Source of the DNA: Ornithodoros turicata
Lineage: Eukaryota > Arthropoda > Arachnida > Ixodida > Argasidae
Length of the DNA: 64,000 bases
Direction: 5' to 3'
Assembly (NCBI RefSeq): GCF_037126465.1
Contig: NC_088210.1
Location: 23,275,511 to 23,339,510 of the forward strand
The position numbers and the translations under genes were made by a program. The notes under the pieces were generated by a model. It saw only the letters and a list, made by a program, of their open reading frames with translations, did no database searches and was not told where the DNA came from. The first letter of the stretch is position 1. Each line of letters starts with the position of its first letter. Positions 1-13,400 of the stretch are shown here, in pieces.

Positions 1-2262
1 TGGAAGAGCCCGGCTGAGACCCGAGCAGGTGCCTGCAGCCTTTGACATTAGACGATTATCGTTCTGGGGGGAGTTTGGGAACAGAGGCGTTCGGAGCAGC
101 CCTTTAATCCCCAATTTCCTAGGAAGTGAGTGGTACCTGGACGTATGTCCATGTACGTATCGTTAATTAATAAATTAATGCGTGTAATTGCTGCTACTCC
201 TGTCCAGTTGACCATCGCGCATTTCGAGTATACGGACTGTGACGTCATACATTCACGACAACTTCCGTTCGTACTTCCGATCATCAACGCTGAGACACGG
301 GGCAGAAGTTGATTGCCAATTTTTTCTCTCCTGCAGTGTACACAAAAACTAGACAGCGCGTACCGCAAGGAACCCCTCTTTCGCTGTGTCTACAAATCTA
401 ATCCAATATAAGCATAAGATTATACGCGTACCAAGATTGAGGAGTCCTTCTGGTCACGTTGACTCTGTTCTCTCAGCTTTCAGTACTCCTTATTCACTAC
501 GTAGTTACTACTTCTGTTCATCAATTTCAAGAAAGATTAAAGGATGTTTTGTTGTAGCCCTTACTTTAGCGATTGTGCATGTTTTTCTCATTTTTTTGTT
601 TTTATTAGTCTTGTGTTGTTATCGGAGTGTGTCTTTGTTGTTGATGTTTGTGGCGCTTTGTGTTCTATAAGTGCCGCTTCCACGTCGGTGTGTGATTTCC
701 CTGTTTGTGGAAGCACATAAATAAATAAATAAACATACGAGTCAGGAGTATACATATCGCAAATAATACGTCATTGTTAATGAATATGATAATACCACTC
801 TCTCCCTCTCTCCTTGGGGTCTATCTTTGTGAGCCGAGAGTTACCGACCTTCAATGGAGGACCTCTTTCGAACCTCTCTCCTTGTCTATTCTCAGCGGAG
901 GCCACGAAGCGATGCTTCGGACCAAGGACCCAACGCTCATCAACCTCCAAACGAGAAGACACATCCAGAACCACAACGGAGGTGCACGGAATCCAGCTCG
1001 ATAAACAAAATTCTCGAGAGCTTTCGGAGGCGAGGAACAGTCTCAGGCTGCCGGCTCAGAACGTCTGCGTAGGTCAGCCGTACGACATGAACTTCAAAGC
1101 GAGAAGAGAGAGTTCTCCTCGTAGCGGAACCACAAATAGTATAAAGCTGAATAGTCGCAAAAGGACAGGAGAAATACGGGGCTGCTCTGAACAATGTAGT
1201 AGTTATTGTACACGTTAACGTACATAACATAATTCACTCTATTGATCCATAACTAAATTGTTACATGCAGTTGTTGCGAATGTATTGTGTCCACATCGTA
1301 TTGTTTTATGCAGAGAAGAATGTAGCAGTACTGTATAGAAAACTTGTCGTTTCTGTGTATAACTTCTGGACCAGGATTTCATAATACGCGCCCCTCTGTA
1401 GTATCACGCCCTGAGGGTAGTTATAAAATATACATAAATAAACAAAATCACAAGAGAGAGACAAAGAAAAAAGAAGAAAAAAAAAAAAACGCCCACGACC
1501 ACCTCTGCAAAAGTTACACCTCTGAACGTAGAATTAAAGTGGGCGTCTTTCGGACGAACAACGAAACTTGGAAGTATGGGCATCAGATACCCTTGAAAGG
1601 AAGCTACAGCGCATCCTTCACTATCATCGTGAAAGACAATAGAAGTCAGCTGATGACCTCGGCATTCAAGAGCCGTCCCTTCCCTGGCTGATTTCACCAT
1701 TGCTCTACGTGATGGACGATGTAAACCTCCTCACACTATCTGCCTACAGATGCTTCTGTTCAGCTCAAATTCGTTTCTAATAATTTTAAATTTCTTCCCC
1801 TCATTTTAATCTTCTACAAAAGTTTCCTCCCCCAAAATATGTTGTCTGAAAGGCTTCCTCCGTATCTCTGTGGTTTCCTCATCTCGTAGAACGTGAAAAA
1901 ACAATGTGCAAGTTTCTTGTTTGTTTACTTGTTTCCTCATCTCTCGTCTTTTTTGTCCGAAAAAACTCTTCGCCTGACCTCAGTCTTTTCCTGAAAATAT
2001 CTCTCGTCTCAACGACCGTGAGCTGAGAACGTCCTCACCCTAATCTATCGGCGTATCTCCCGAAACTATCCTTGATCCAATAACGCATTCAGCCTCTACC
2101 AGATCTGTTGTCCGGACCCTGGACGTCACGCGACAGATAAGGCGCTATCGATGTGACCAGCTGTGATGTCATTGCACACGCCGTTCAGTAGACAGGACAA
2201 CACATCGAAAGCATCCGCGAGATAACTTGGATCAGTTAACGATCGGATATTCCGCTATCCGT

Positions 2263-2515
2263 GTATTCACACGAACTGCTCACGGGACAGGTCTTCCGCA
2301 CGACGCAGGAATATATAATATTGCGCACATAGCAGAAGACACCTTCGGTGCCGTCGTCTGCTACGCAATATCTCGTGTGTGAGTCACAAGACGAGCACGA
2401 GAAGGGCGAGAAGAAAAGAAGTTGAGCAGCTCAGCACTCGAGCTCACGTTGGAGCAGAAAGCTATGACGTTTTGTGCATCTTCCGCTGAAGTATTCCGAG
2501 GCATGTCGTCGCGTT
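2263..2515. repeat. Diverged copy of the GTGTATTCACACGAG element
   Basis: It begins with a GTGTATTCACACGA-like end and shares internal blocks with the copies at 4675-5000 and 44533-44853, including TAGCAGA(A/C)GACA, CGTCTGCTACG and an AGCTATGACGT block. The right end is diverged, so the boundary is approximate. It is a non-autonomous DNA transposon-like repeat without coding capacity. Confidence 0.55.
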
Positions 2516-4674
2516 AATGCGCGGTACGCTGATCGTCGTGCATCGCGGCTCGCCTTTCGGTCCGTCCCGAACAGGGCGCTTCGAAGTGCCCTTTCGTTAT
2601 CGGTTGTTGCAATCCTTTAGGCCATTGCCATCGGCTCGCAGGCATTCACACCGCGGTCAAAAGACTCCGCTGCGCAGTTTCAGGAAAATAAGAGAAAGAA
2701 AGAAAAAAGACTCAGAAAGATTTGGTCGCTTGCCCAGCACCTCGGAAAAGCAACGTGGGGCTGGAAAGAAGGTTCGCTGGCCGTATGACGCAGACAGGGA
2801 AACGCCATGACGTCACCAATCAGCAGACGTCCCCGCCGTCTGTTTTCTCCCGCGTCACATCATTCTTCAGAAATTGCGAAATGTAAGCAGAACGCCGTTC
2901 GCTCTCGCTTTTATTGTCTTTTGGCACAGCCGACCAAACCTTTTCCAGGGAGGCACGAGACCGCACCGTATTCGCAAAAATACATCAATGTAGCAACAGA
3001 TGTTCTTCCGTGAATAGACAAACTCACACTGGATACAACGACACACGAACGAATTTGATCAATATTTTTCTCAACTCACTCAAGTGCAACACATCCAACT
3101 CGAATAACAAAAACTTACAATATCCGCTATATCAACAAGCTACGGGCGAAATGCCACAGAGGCCGAAGGGCTACTTGTGAATTTGTGTGTACGCAACAAC
3201 AGGGGTACATCCACCTAAATAATGAGAAAAAAAAAAGTTATGTTCGGGCAAAAAGAAAAAAAAAAAAACGAACATCTCAGCTTTGTTTGTGCACTACGTA
3301 TATGCACTGAGCACCAAGAGCAGTCAACGCAAACAGGTCGCATGGGGAATAATTTTGCAGCGCAAAATCGCGCTTCCGGAATGCTGCTCATTTCCTGGCC
3401 ATATCGTGCGTTCTGTAGTCCGGAGCCCGTCCTGGGTGCAGCGTCCCCAAAGTCGATGACCCCCGATGTGGTGCACCGCTTCCACAGGATGCCCTCATGC
3501 AAGACGACTGTCGCGGGGATTCTAAACAATCGGGGCGCAGAATACCAACTTCCAAAGATGGTCTATATTAATTCGGCCTCGTAGCAGTTGGGGAATTCGC
3601 TAGGACGGCAGCTTGTCAACAACGGCGTGCTTTCCAGCCACCCACGTTGTGTTCCATAATCCAATTAGTGCCCCCTTGACGGTACGAAAGGCAGAGAACA
3701 TGTTGTGATTGAGACAAGCGAAAGAAAAAGAAAAAAGCTGCAGCGAAAAGCCGCAACGCGCCGCCAGAGTCGATCGAAGCGAACCTTTATTTCTATCCCA
3801 ACAACTGTTTTGTGTTCACCTTACATGTGTTTCGATCAAATAAGCTCGCCAATTTTTGTCGAAACGACTCTGATTGGTTGTCTATGAGAATCAATTTCGA
3901 AACAATGTCACTGCACAGGGTGCGAGAGAAAAACGCGTTTCAATTTGCCAAATTTATTTTCTTTTTTTTTTTTGTGCGTGCGTGTATGAAATCCACTGCT
4001 GGCGAGCAAATTCACGATCTTTTCGTTACGTGAAAGACAGCACTTTAACCCATTGTGCGTTTGCTCGATTCTATTCAATTCGGCGAGACTGCTTAGGCGC
4101 TATCGGATGCGTCAAGACTCCGATCTGCTCATACCGATTCCAATGTTGTTTTCGCCCCCACTCAACAGCACGAAGCACGCATCTCATGTCCCATTGGCCC
4201 GAACGCATTCTGACGTCATATGCCGCGTACGCCCACAATACCCAATAAACATCATGTAACGCACGTTAAGGTCAACACATTTACGAAAAGAACGCGGTTT
4301 ACACAACCATCCACCCTTTTTGGCGCAGATCACGTGGAAAGGCTAGCTTACGAAACGGCTCCTTGTTTCCCGACCGCACAATGCCTGCTTACGTAAAGTA
4401 AAATCCCAGAACGGGAGGTGACATCAACTCCACCATCTCCAATGGAGTGAAGGAAAAACACTTTCCTGCAGTACCGCCAAAAAGCTCATGTACGCAAAGC
4501 GTTGGCACAGATAAGGGCATCCTTGAAACGTCCCCGTCGCTCCACGCTACACCTCAGAGGCAGACGCACAAGGACAAAGCCTTGAATTCCTTTTCTGGCT
4601 GGCTACCCCGTGGTAGCATCCAAGTACAACGATGGAAAGTAACCGTTCTGAGGCTGGAACACGCTACAGAAACT

Positions 4675-5000
4675 GTGTATTCACACGAGCGACATCCTCA
4701 CGGAAGATTCTAGTGGAAGAAAAAGCAAAACTACTGCGCACAGAGACGAAGTTCCGTCCCTTGTTATGTGAGCATTCACACGGTGCGGAATATCGGGAGT
4801 GGCGTACTGCGCACTTAGCAGACGACACCGTCAGCGTCTTTCCTGTCGTCTGCTACGGAATACCTTGTGGCTGTGTCGCAGGATATTCCCCACGGTCAGC
4901 AGTGTATGTGAATACTGAACGTTGAGCGCTCGCGCTGAGAAAGCTATGACGTATTTCGCGTCTTCTGCTTCTGCGGGGAATGTCGGCCGTGTGAATACAC
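4675..5000. mobile_element. MITE-like element, GTGTATTCACACGAG termini
   Basis: About 326 bp bounded by terminal inverted repeats: the left end reads GTGTATTCACACGAGCGACA and the right end is its near-perfect inverse (TGTCGGCCGTGTGAATACAC). There is no transposase frame inside. Copies at 2263-2515 and 44533-44853 share the internal sequence, so it is a dispersed family. I could not see a convincing target-site duplication, so the superfamily is unassigned. Confidence 0.7.
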
Positions 5001-5982
5001 GAACAGAGTCAGTAAAACAGAACGGCAGCTGAGATGCCGAAGGATAACTTTATAACTAGAGCGCGAATCTTCATGCAAAAGCATGTTTTTTTTTCCCCTT
5101 CTCGATATGGTTTATCTGGACGATGAAAAAACCCTTTCGGTCTTGGTTTGGGACCGATCAGAACGGTTCTATGGCGCGTTTAAATGCATGTATTGCACGT
5201 TGTGGCATATTGCGCACGAAAGTGCATATTTTGCCATATTTTCAAGTGCGACAGCTTACTTCTTTTTTTCATTGATGCTTTTGCTGGTTTCGGGACGACG
5301 TTGGGTCGTCTTTCACGAAAAAATTCTGGTCGGAATCGAATATTTTCCATGTTTCGGTGGGGTGAGGCGCAGTGTTCAGCTCGTACCCTAGCTGCTCCAT
5401 CCTCCACTGCTTGCATTGGCCAATGGGCCGTATATTTCACCTTCGCCACATTACCGTTACGAAGACGGGAAAGTTACGAAAGTTCGCATTTTAATCGCCA
5501 TGATGCAGTGCCGAACCCACAGCCACGACGAACCAAGTCTGAACATCGGGAGCACGAAAGACACGAACATACGTGTCTGTTCATGTTTTTCATGTTGTCC
5601 ATGCTCAGGCTTGTTTCGTCGTAGGTTTCGTCCACCAGCCACGATTTATATTTGTGGGTGCAGCAGCACGGTGTTATCCCCCTAATAAAATTTTCTTCTT
5701 TTTTTTTTCAATAGGCATTTGGTGCATTGCTTTCGTAACATGAACAATTAAAAACATTGCATATATTGAGGATTTTTAATGCGTATTTCGAAGATTTTCA
5801 CTGCATAGTTGCATGCATGTTTAGAGAGTTTTAGAGCATATTTATCCGCGCTCTAGTTTAACATATTCTTCTTACACTAAACTATGAAAATAAGTTATCT
5901 CAAACGTATGTATGACCCGAAGGAATTACGTATCGAACGTCTCGAACACAAAGACAGAGAACAGAAACAGACAATAAACAGA

Positions 5983-5989
<7 letters not shown>

Positions 5990-6022
<33 letters not shown>
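5990..6022. repeat. (GA)n microsatellite
   Basis: An uninterrupted run of about 16 AG/GA dinucleotides followed by a short G tract. It creates Arg/Glu and Ser/Leu repeat shadows in open frames on both strands that should not be taken as genes. Confidence 0.95.
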
Positions 6023-6025
<3 letters not shown>

Positions 6026-6292
6026 GAGAGAAGGGAGGAGATACCAAACCCAGAACAGGTAAGGATGGAGATGATGACAAAATTGTGTGTATATGTTGCA
6101 CCACAGTAATCCTGTACGGCATATGATCCGTAGTGTAGGACTCAGCAGATGTATCGCTTCTTGGAGCCTCGTCATATCCATCATTGCACATATTTACTAA
6201 CGCCGATTCCACCACTGAGGGTGTTACAAGAGGACGAGGAGTGGAGGGTCGTTGTGATGAGACAAAGATATACCAATCCAAAAGATGATGAT

Positions 6293-6392
6293 ATGATGTA
6301 GGAAAACCGAGAGGCACGGACAAAAAAGGAACAACACTGATTTGTGTGTTTGTCACCTTTTTGTCCGTGCCTCTCAGTTTTCCTGCATCATG
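6293..6392. repeat. Foldback (inverted) repeat
   Basis: Arms at 6293-6328 and 6355-6392 are inverse copies containing GAGGCACGGACAAAAAAGG and its complement, separated by a short loop. The layout resembles the foldback repeats at 23241-23354, 32340-32420 and 63009-63109: two inverted arms flanked by ATGATG/CATCA sequence. Confidence 0.7.
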
Positions 6393-7772
6393 ATTAACTG
6401 CCTGCTTGCCTGCACCCTATCTTTATTCTTATTAAATGACAAACAGTCGAAATTACACGAGTGTTATTTGTGGGTGGCCACAAATCCGCAGAACCAGCTC
6501 AACCATGAAATGAGGACACTGCTCAGGTCTTTTTTTCTCTCTCTCTCCCTAGAATGCATGCCCATAGTAGATACATGATTCCTGTTCTGACAGAATATTT
6601 CCAGATTCTGGAGCACCGCCCCCATACCATCTGGTATTCCAAAGGAGAAAACAGTCGGCGAAAAAGACGCGGACCATAAGTGGTCCCGCGGCAGCTGTGC
6701 GGCAATGGAGAAGCAGATGTATTTTGTCAAGGGACCTCCTCCCCACGTCTGAACCTGCTCCAGTACGATTCAGTCCCGACGCCCCGGCATCTGCTGTGTA
6801 CGACCCATGACCTCCTCACAGGCGCCTCACCCAGGGGTACACACATAAAGGACAGACTATCTTTGCCCCATGTGCCCCACTGCAGCCCGCTTCCTTTAAA
6901 AAAAACCGGGAACTCGCGACACACAGGAACATTCGCCACACAGGTCTCCAAAGCATCATGAACGAATGAGCAGTGCGCTGACGTACGCAAGGCTAAAACC
7001 AAGGGCGTACGCCAAAGATGAAAAAAAAATAAGGGGGGGGGGGGTAATTTCCATTTGCGACAGCTTCTCTGGTCACAATCCCTCCATTAAAACTAAAATG
7101 ATAGTTTACTCCGAATCACTTTCATTGTTCCGCTCGAGAAATACGTGGGCTTAAAAAAAAAAAGCTTATTCCTATTGAGCAAGTTCTGCGAGACCTCAAA
7201 CACCACTGCAACAGATGTGCAGCACACGCATTACTGTATATTGAGTTCGCATTCTGCGAAACCTGTTCACGATGACGATAAAAACGTTATTTTGGTCGCC
7301 ATATCAAGTTGATTTTGGTTACCAGGGGTAGCCGCTTCCGAACCGAACTCGTAAATACAACTCTGATCGAAACATGCGTAGTGCACACAGCTGATAGGGT
7401 CGACACGCGATTGCTCTATGGGGTAGTTAGGCTACGTGAATCTACGACGAGACATATCATTAACAGAACTTACATGTATCTGTACGGTTATAGCGCATGG
7501 GAACTCAAAAGAAAAGGATCGTCGCTGAACCTTCAGGATGTGCCGTTTCATTCGAGTGATAAAACGACGCCATACACATTAGCACCACAAAGATCGGTAA
7601 AAAGGAGGTAGTCCGTTTGAAGAGAGTCACAGGTGAAACAAGCGCAGTTGTTTCGTAGAGGGTAACGTACCTGGACACAAAGACCCCTCGAGTTGGCGAG
7701 GTACCAGCGCGCGGTGTGGTTGTGCACAAAGGAGATGGGTGCTTGCCCTCACGGGGACAAATTTCAACTCAC

Positions 7773-7963
7773 CAGACAACTCCGAACGCTCCATATCCAA
7801 TCGGTCTGTCAGGCTGGATATCCTGCACTGTGACAGGCGGGTGATAAAAAGGCTGGGCTGCCGTTAAAATCGCTTGCTGGGGACCTGCCGCCGTTGTTCC
7901 TGTGAAGGCAATCACAGGACGCCCCGAACGAGCCCCCACCACCGCCATGGTGTCACCAGACAA
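7773..7963 (-). CDS. NLK: Nemo-like kinase, first coding exon (5' partial gene)
   Basis: The exon encodes 63 residues plus two bases of the next codon. NLK is a proline-directed Ser/Thr kinase of the MAPK-like branch that phosphorylates TCF/LEF and other targets in Wnt, Notch and TGF-beta signalling. The exon starts MSGDTMAVVGARSGRPVIAF, continues through a short Gln/Ala/Pro-rich stretch, and ends in DIQPDRPIGYGAFGVVW, the glycine-rich ATP-binding loop that is nearly invariant in NLK/Nemo proteins. The Trp codon is split TG/G by a donor reading GTGAGT on the minus strand (7767-7772). The N-terminal tail is short, like insect Nemo and unlike the His/Ala-rich tail of vertebrate NLK. The rest of the kinase domain lies off the left edge. 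The start is the first ATG of the frame and is not independently proven. Confidence 0.88.
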
Positions 7964-10449
7964 AGGCCGATACCCACAACAGTACGCTACACCATCGTCT
8001 CCATTGTGAAATATCGGCGGCCTGGCGCTCGACCAACGGCACCCTGCAGGGATGGCGCAGAATACCTCCAGATCACTCAGACATTAATTCTTAATCATCA
8101 TCCCACAGCCTCACAGAGCCACACACACCACAGACAAAAAATTATAGTGACTGAAGAACTCCAATGAGCGCACCGAGCGGCGTCCTCCGCGCGCACTCCG
8201 CACTGCGCATACCGTCAGCCACCTGGTGAGTGTCATCCGAATGAAAAAAAGGGAATTGCAGCCGACACGAGGCAGCGGGAGGTTCAAAAAATCGTTTGCA
8301 CATGATGCGGGAGATAATGGTGAAAACGTGTGGAGTTGAGCAATTGTACGCAAACACAACGAACGCAAGCAGGGTTGCCAGATTGGGCTACTTTTTGTGA
8401 CAGTTGGCGGGGTGTTTTTCATCTTGGCTATTTGGCTATTTTTGGGCTATTCCAGCGTTTCACGCCACGTGCGCTCGGACGACAGCACACGACGATTGTC
8501 ACTCCGGTCACCCCCCCCCCCCCCCCCCCCCCGTCTCTACACTCCATTAAAGCTGTTACGTTTTATAAGCACGTGGCAGGCACGCATTTGTGTCCCGGCA
8601 CATAATAATGCACTGCCGTCTGTCGAGACTGAAAAAGTAATGATCCTTTGCGCTCCCAGGTCGAACGTGTTAATGGGCAGCAGAATAGATACCAACGGAT
8701 ACGAAGACACATGTCGGAACCCTTTTTCAGAATTCGGTAATCCTGTGGCGGATACAGGTGGTGATACTGCAACGCAGCTTTTGCTCGTGTACAATCAGAA
8801 TTCCGAAGTTCAAAGGAACCAATTCCCGTGCTACTTTATTGTTCTCCTGAAAGTGCTGAGTTTGAATAAGTTGCGCGAACTGGAGAGAGTACGTAGTGCC
8901 TTGGGCTCGCTGGTGATCTATTATTAAAAGCCCCAAAACTGATGCTGTTGGAATATTAAGGTAGTAGTAGTAGTAATTAACTGAAAAAAAAAATGAAAAA
9001 AAATCGGGGGAAAGACTTGGAGCAGGGTGGCTGCCCTAAGGGCGCCTGCATTGGAATATTAAAGGCTATAACCATGCACAGGTGTGTGCACACTTCAGTA
9101 ACACGGTCGCTCCAAGCAAAAATTTGCCGGGTCCGCGGCAACGTGAGTTGCTAACGTCAAGGTTAGGTTCTCACCTTCACGTTAGCAACTCGCAATGTGG
9201 CGCGCACGAGCGCACTTTTGCGTAAAGCTGCCGCTTGTCGTGCCACTGTTAAATGTACACAGACATGTAGATCAGACCTGTACTCGATATCGTGCTGCCT
9301 CGGCTTGGTGTCGTTGAAAGTGACCTTTATTTACATAAGCAATCAAGTTATAAGATACGTGGTGCATCCATCATATATCTGATTCAACACATCTTCTGGT
9401 TCTTAAACACGTCGTCTGTTCCGCTTTAGAACACCGGTTGGCATTCGGAATGACATCATTTAACTATGCACTTTCGCTCAATGTTTGTGAAAATTAGCAG
9501 GCTCAAAATGCTATATAAAGCACCGTGGGAGAAATTCGAGTATATATCGGAGCACCTGAGTAGCCCATAATTATCCCCAGGAATATCATAGCCTCGCAAA
9601 ACTTTTTTAAATTGGTAAGTTCCAGTGTGAGAATGGTTGTGGCCTGTTGCCCCCTTTTTATGTCAACCTGGCAGTGATGCTGATACAGCATGAAGACACG
9701 AATTCGTATAGTACCTCCTCTGCAGTGCGTTTTGGAAGGTACACCAATAGGCTGCAACTTGCACAATTCAACAACGTTAACGAAAACAGACTTTAGGAAT
9801 AAGATAACACATGACACGCTTGAGAACATTTTTCACGTGAAATTCGCTCTGCGGACAAATGGACGTTGCTGTAAAGACTTTGTGTCATCCCTTCCTGAAC
9901 AAGTTTACAAGCGAGCTAATGTATCCATAACCCAAGAGTTTATGGATATGCGCCTCTCATAGCCCATGTGCAAGTTGCATCGGAGGCACCGTTTCGGGAC
10001 AGCAAGATGAGGAAGACGAGGCTTGCTCATCGATGGTGCTCCATAAAAATCGCGGGGCAAATTTTTGAGACACAGTTTTTTTTAATGTTTGACGCTGTAT
10101 TTGAGTTGGAAGGAAATGCGCACATGGCGCATCATTACAATACGAAAGTGAGCCTCGAGGAAGGCACGCGCACGCGATTGTGCCACTGTGCTGCGCGTGC
10201 TGCCATCTACGAGATCGTCTCCCAACTGTCCACAAAGCAACGGGGGCAAGGAGCACAGAGGAAGCTGGAGGCTGCATCTGCATCGCAAATATCTGTTGAA
10301 ACTCCCTTGTGTCCTCGCAGGCGCAGGTCAGGCAGAGGTTTGATGACCACTACTGGAAACGTCAAGCTTCGAAGAGCGTGAAACGCATCCTGGAGTGTCA
10401 ATTTGGATGTATGCAGCGTTGTAGGTTAAATTACAGTTTCGTCGGCAGT
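7964..10449. promoter_or_regulatory. Divergent NLK/RILPL upstream region
   Basis: About 2.5 kb between the two start codons, with no supported coding sequence. It should contain the NLK 5' UTR and promoter on the left (a CG-rich patch around 8163-8215 is the best candidate) and the RILPL leader on the right. It also contains a 22-nt C tract (8511-8532), a small inverted repeat (9143-9193) and a GTA trinucleotide run near 8961. A polypyrimidine-AG acceptor-like site ends at 10320, followed by sequence open in frame with RILPL, so part of the right end may be a second leader exon. Confidence 0.45.
9143..9193. repeat. Short inverted repeat
   Basis: The arms GAGTTGCTAACGT and ACGTTAGCAACTC (extending to about 20 nt with mismatches) can form a hairpin with a loop of about 10 nt. 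It lies in the NLK-RILPL intergenic region. No promoter or RNA gene is evident around it. Confidence 0.65.
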
Positions 10450-13400
10450 ATGGATACCGACTCTGAAGCTTTGAGTGTAGACGATGTTTACATTCTTGCC
10501 GAGGAAATTGGCAAAGAGTTCGAATGTCTTATTGACGGCCATGGCGTAGACATGGTGAAGAAATTGATGACGAAAGTCATATGTGTCTTGGAATACCTCG
10601 AAGCGTATGCTATTCGTAATGATTCCGCAAGGGATGAGATCATGCAGCTGAAAGCACAGGTTTACCAACTAGAACAGGACAAGCATGAGAAAGCGGAATC
10701 AAGAAGCAAGTTCGAAAAGGTAAGGATCTCGTATTTCACCTGTGTCCACACGACAACACGAAAGTGAAACCCGTGTTAACATGACAAGTGACAAGAGAAA
10801 TCTCTAAATGGCACTCAAGGCCACTTGTATGTACGTGTTTGTTGCAAAGAATTACGTTTGGGTGACTCACTCGTTCTGAATCGAGGCACTCCGCCGTGTC
10901 AGCAAGATCATATTATTTTATTTATTTCGCACATGCAATCGTTAACATCGCAAAGCAGCTTGCAGATCACAAGACTTAATGGCAGGTGTTGTATAACTTA
11001 TGATCGGCCTATACTTGACCTTGCTGAAGTCGCGATTGTTGAATTAGGATTACATGCCCTACTCATTGTAGAAAAAAACAAACAAACAAAAGGTCCAAAT
11101 GGAGATTGTTACTTTAACCTTACAGGAGATTGAACAATATGAAGATGTCTGGCGCCAGGAAATTTCGGACTTGGGCAACGTAGTGTCAAAACTACAAGAG
11201 CAAAATAGCAAACTGTGCAGTTCACTAAAGGAAAAGGAGAACTATATTGCAGACCAAGGAGACCAAGAAAGCAGAAAAGATGATGGTATGTTCATATGCC
11301 ACTCACTGTACGACTTAGCGTATGCTGTGAACGACTGCCTTTTATTAGAACTTAGCATTTCCCTTATCTTGTTCCTCTAATCAACAATAATATTTTCATG
11401 CATAGATGCTGCAGAGACTGAAGACATCGTGGTTTTGAAAAGGTTACGAGATGCTCTTTGTAAACAGTCAGAACAGATGCGTCAGTACGAGAGGGAGGTA
11501 GCACAGAAAACAACTGAGCTGGAAAACGTGAGACCCTGTTTGTTTTGAATGATGTAACTACGTGAAGTAGGCACAAACTTAGTACTGGTCTGTGCATGTA
11601 GATGCGTGTACTTATTTCTCTTATTGTGGCTATTGTCAAGAATTAACTTCCTCTCAGTGGGTTGTACTTTTTCTCCGTGGCTTGCGTAGTGCTCAAATAC
11701 TTGTAACTTCCTTTCAGTTAAGGCAACAATTAGAGCATGCAAAGCAAAGCAGCCAGGAGCAAAGTCGTCGGAGGCGCCGTTTGCAGGCACAAGTAAAGCA
11801 ATTCAGCGAAGAACGTGCTGATCTGTGCGCACAGCTGCAAGGTCAACAACAACAGCTAGAGACGTTGCGGCAAAACTTAGGGATTGCCGTTCGTGACAGG
11901 GATGACCTCCTTAATTCATCGGTGAACCATCTTTCATTTCTACGTCTGCATTCTGACAACATGAGAAATGATGTGGTTTTTGAAAATATATCTCTCCAGC
12001 ATCAAGGAAGCCAAAGTAAACAATTCTTAGATTCCGTTTCTCCTAAAAATTATAACCAAAATTGGTAGGCAGCATACCAATCCAACTTAAGCCCTTTCTA
12101 CTGGTATGTGGTGTAGCATGTGGTACTGCACTGCCCCCCCCCCCCCCCCCCCCACACACGCACAAACACACGCATTTGCTGCTCAATGTCTTTAGGACGC
12201 TGCGACTTGCCACTGAAATCGAATTGAATTTTAAGACCAAGCAAAAATTTTAGCAATAGGAATATTTTACTAACTATTCTCATTAACAGTGCGCAAACAT
12301 TGTTGCGGTCACATACTTTATTTTCACATTTGGTTGTGCAGGTTACTAGTAAGCATTTCAACTGCTCTGCAGAAAAAGCATGTGCAATGCCGCTTTTGTT
12401 ATGTGCGGTAAATGCAGTCTCACACATATCACAGTGCCCGAGCCAGTCAAGCCACATATTTTTAGTGGCCAGGAGTATCTGCCCCGTGTTCGATTTTTGC
12501 AAAAAATTTGGGTCACTAAATTAAGTTTGGTTTAAAAAAGAAAAACATGGAGATGTTGGCCCAACCCAACATTGGGCCGGCTATCCTGGCATGCTTAGGG
12601 TAGTGAGGTTTCACTACCAGGATTCGGAAACAGTGTTTGTTGCACACTAAATTAAAGGGTCTACAGTGTATAAGTAGGGCCTGACTTTTTCAGGTTTTAT
12701 TTTTCAGAAAAATCTGGGGGTCAATATCGGGCATAATCGGGTATTACCCGAAAGAGTCAGTCCCTATGCATAATGCAAGCAGGCCTGCATGCATATACAA
12801 GCCAACCCTCCATTTATGAACGGTTAACATTCTGGACAAATTGTGCGAAGTTTGGAACGGGGGGCACCATTCATAAATTGAGGGAGCCATTAGGAACACA
12901 CTCCAATATTACAGGTACAAGGTGCTGACCTCAAGGAGAATGTTATTATCAACCCCGATGATCCATGTCGACCACGGTTTACACTCGACGAGCTTAAGCA
13001 AATCCTTTTCGAAAGGAATGAGCTGAAAGCCAAAGTCAGTGACCTCGAAGATGAGCTAGCACTTTATCGACCAAGGTTGGTGCTACTTTCAAAGTTGCAA
13101 ATTCAAGTGCTTTTCCCTGCTTGTTTGCAGAGCATGAACTGCACACGTACCCTACATTCACATTTTATGTTTTATTATTCTTGACAGGCCGGTAGTTCAC
13201 GCCCACACACCTGCCGATTATGATCTTCCGGTACACGGCCCAATTAATCGGGAACCAGCGGAGAAGGTTTTTTCTCTTGGAAGGGCCTCCGGAATAAGGA
13301 AGTTGTAAGTTTGTCTTTGAGTAGCCTACTGCCCGATACTACAAAATATTTTCCAGTCTCTTGTAAGCACAGTGATCTAGGACCATACTTCGTATTGTCC

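Larger units (their letters stand above)
1..7772. other. NLK intron 1 (non-coding, repeat-rich)
   Basis: No conserved coding exon was found here on either strand. Because the NLK first coding exon (7773-7963, minus strand) ends in a splice donor pointing left, this stretch is read as the start of NLK intron 1; the next NLK exon was not seen and must lie beyond the left edge. Contents recognised: an AAATA-type tail near 718-735 of the kind left by non-LTR elements, two copies of a terminal-inverted-repeat element (about 2263-2515 and 4675-5000), a GA microsatellite (5990-6022), a foldback repeat (6293-6392) and a G tract (7033-7044). The remaining open frames are short and show no family signature. 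Confidence 0.6.

Noticed and set aside
5884..6356. Arg/Glu-rich and Ser/Leu-rich open frames
   Set aside because: They come from the GA microsatellite and an adjacent foldback repeat.
9968..10381. 137-codon plus-strand frame before RILPL
   Set aside because: Not in frame with RILPL and no recognisable protein features; probably chance or leader sequence.
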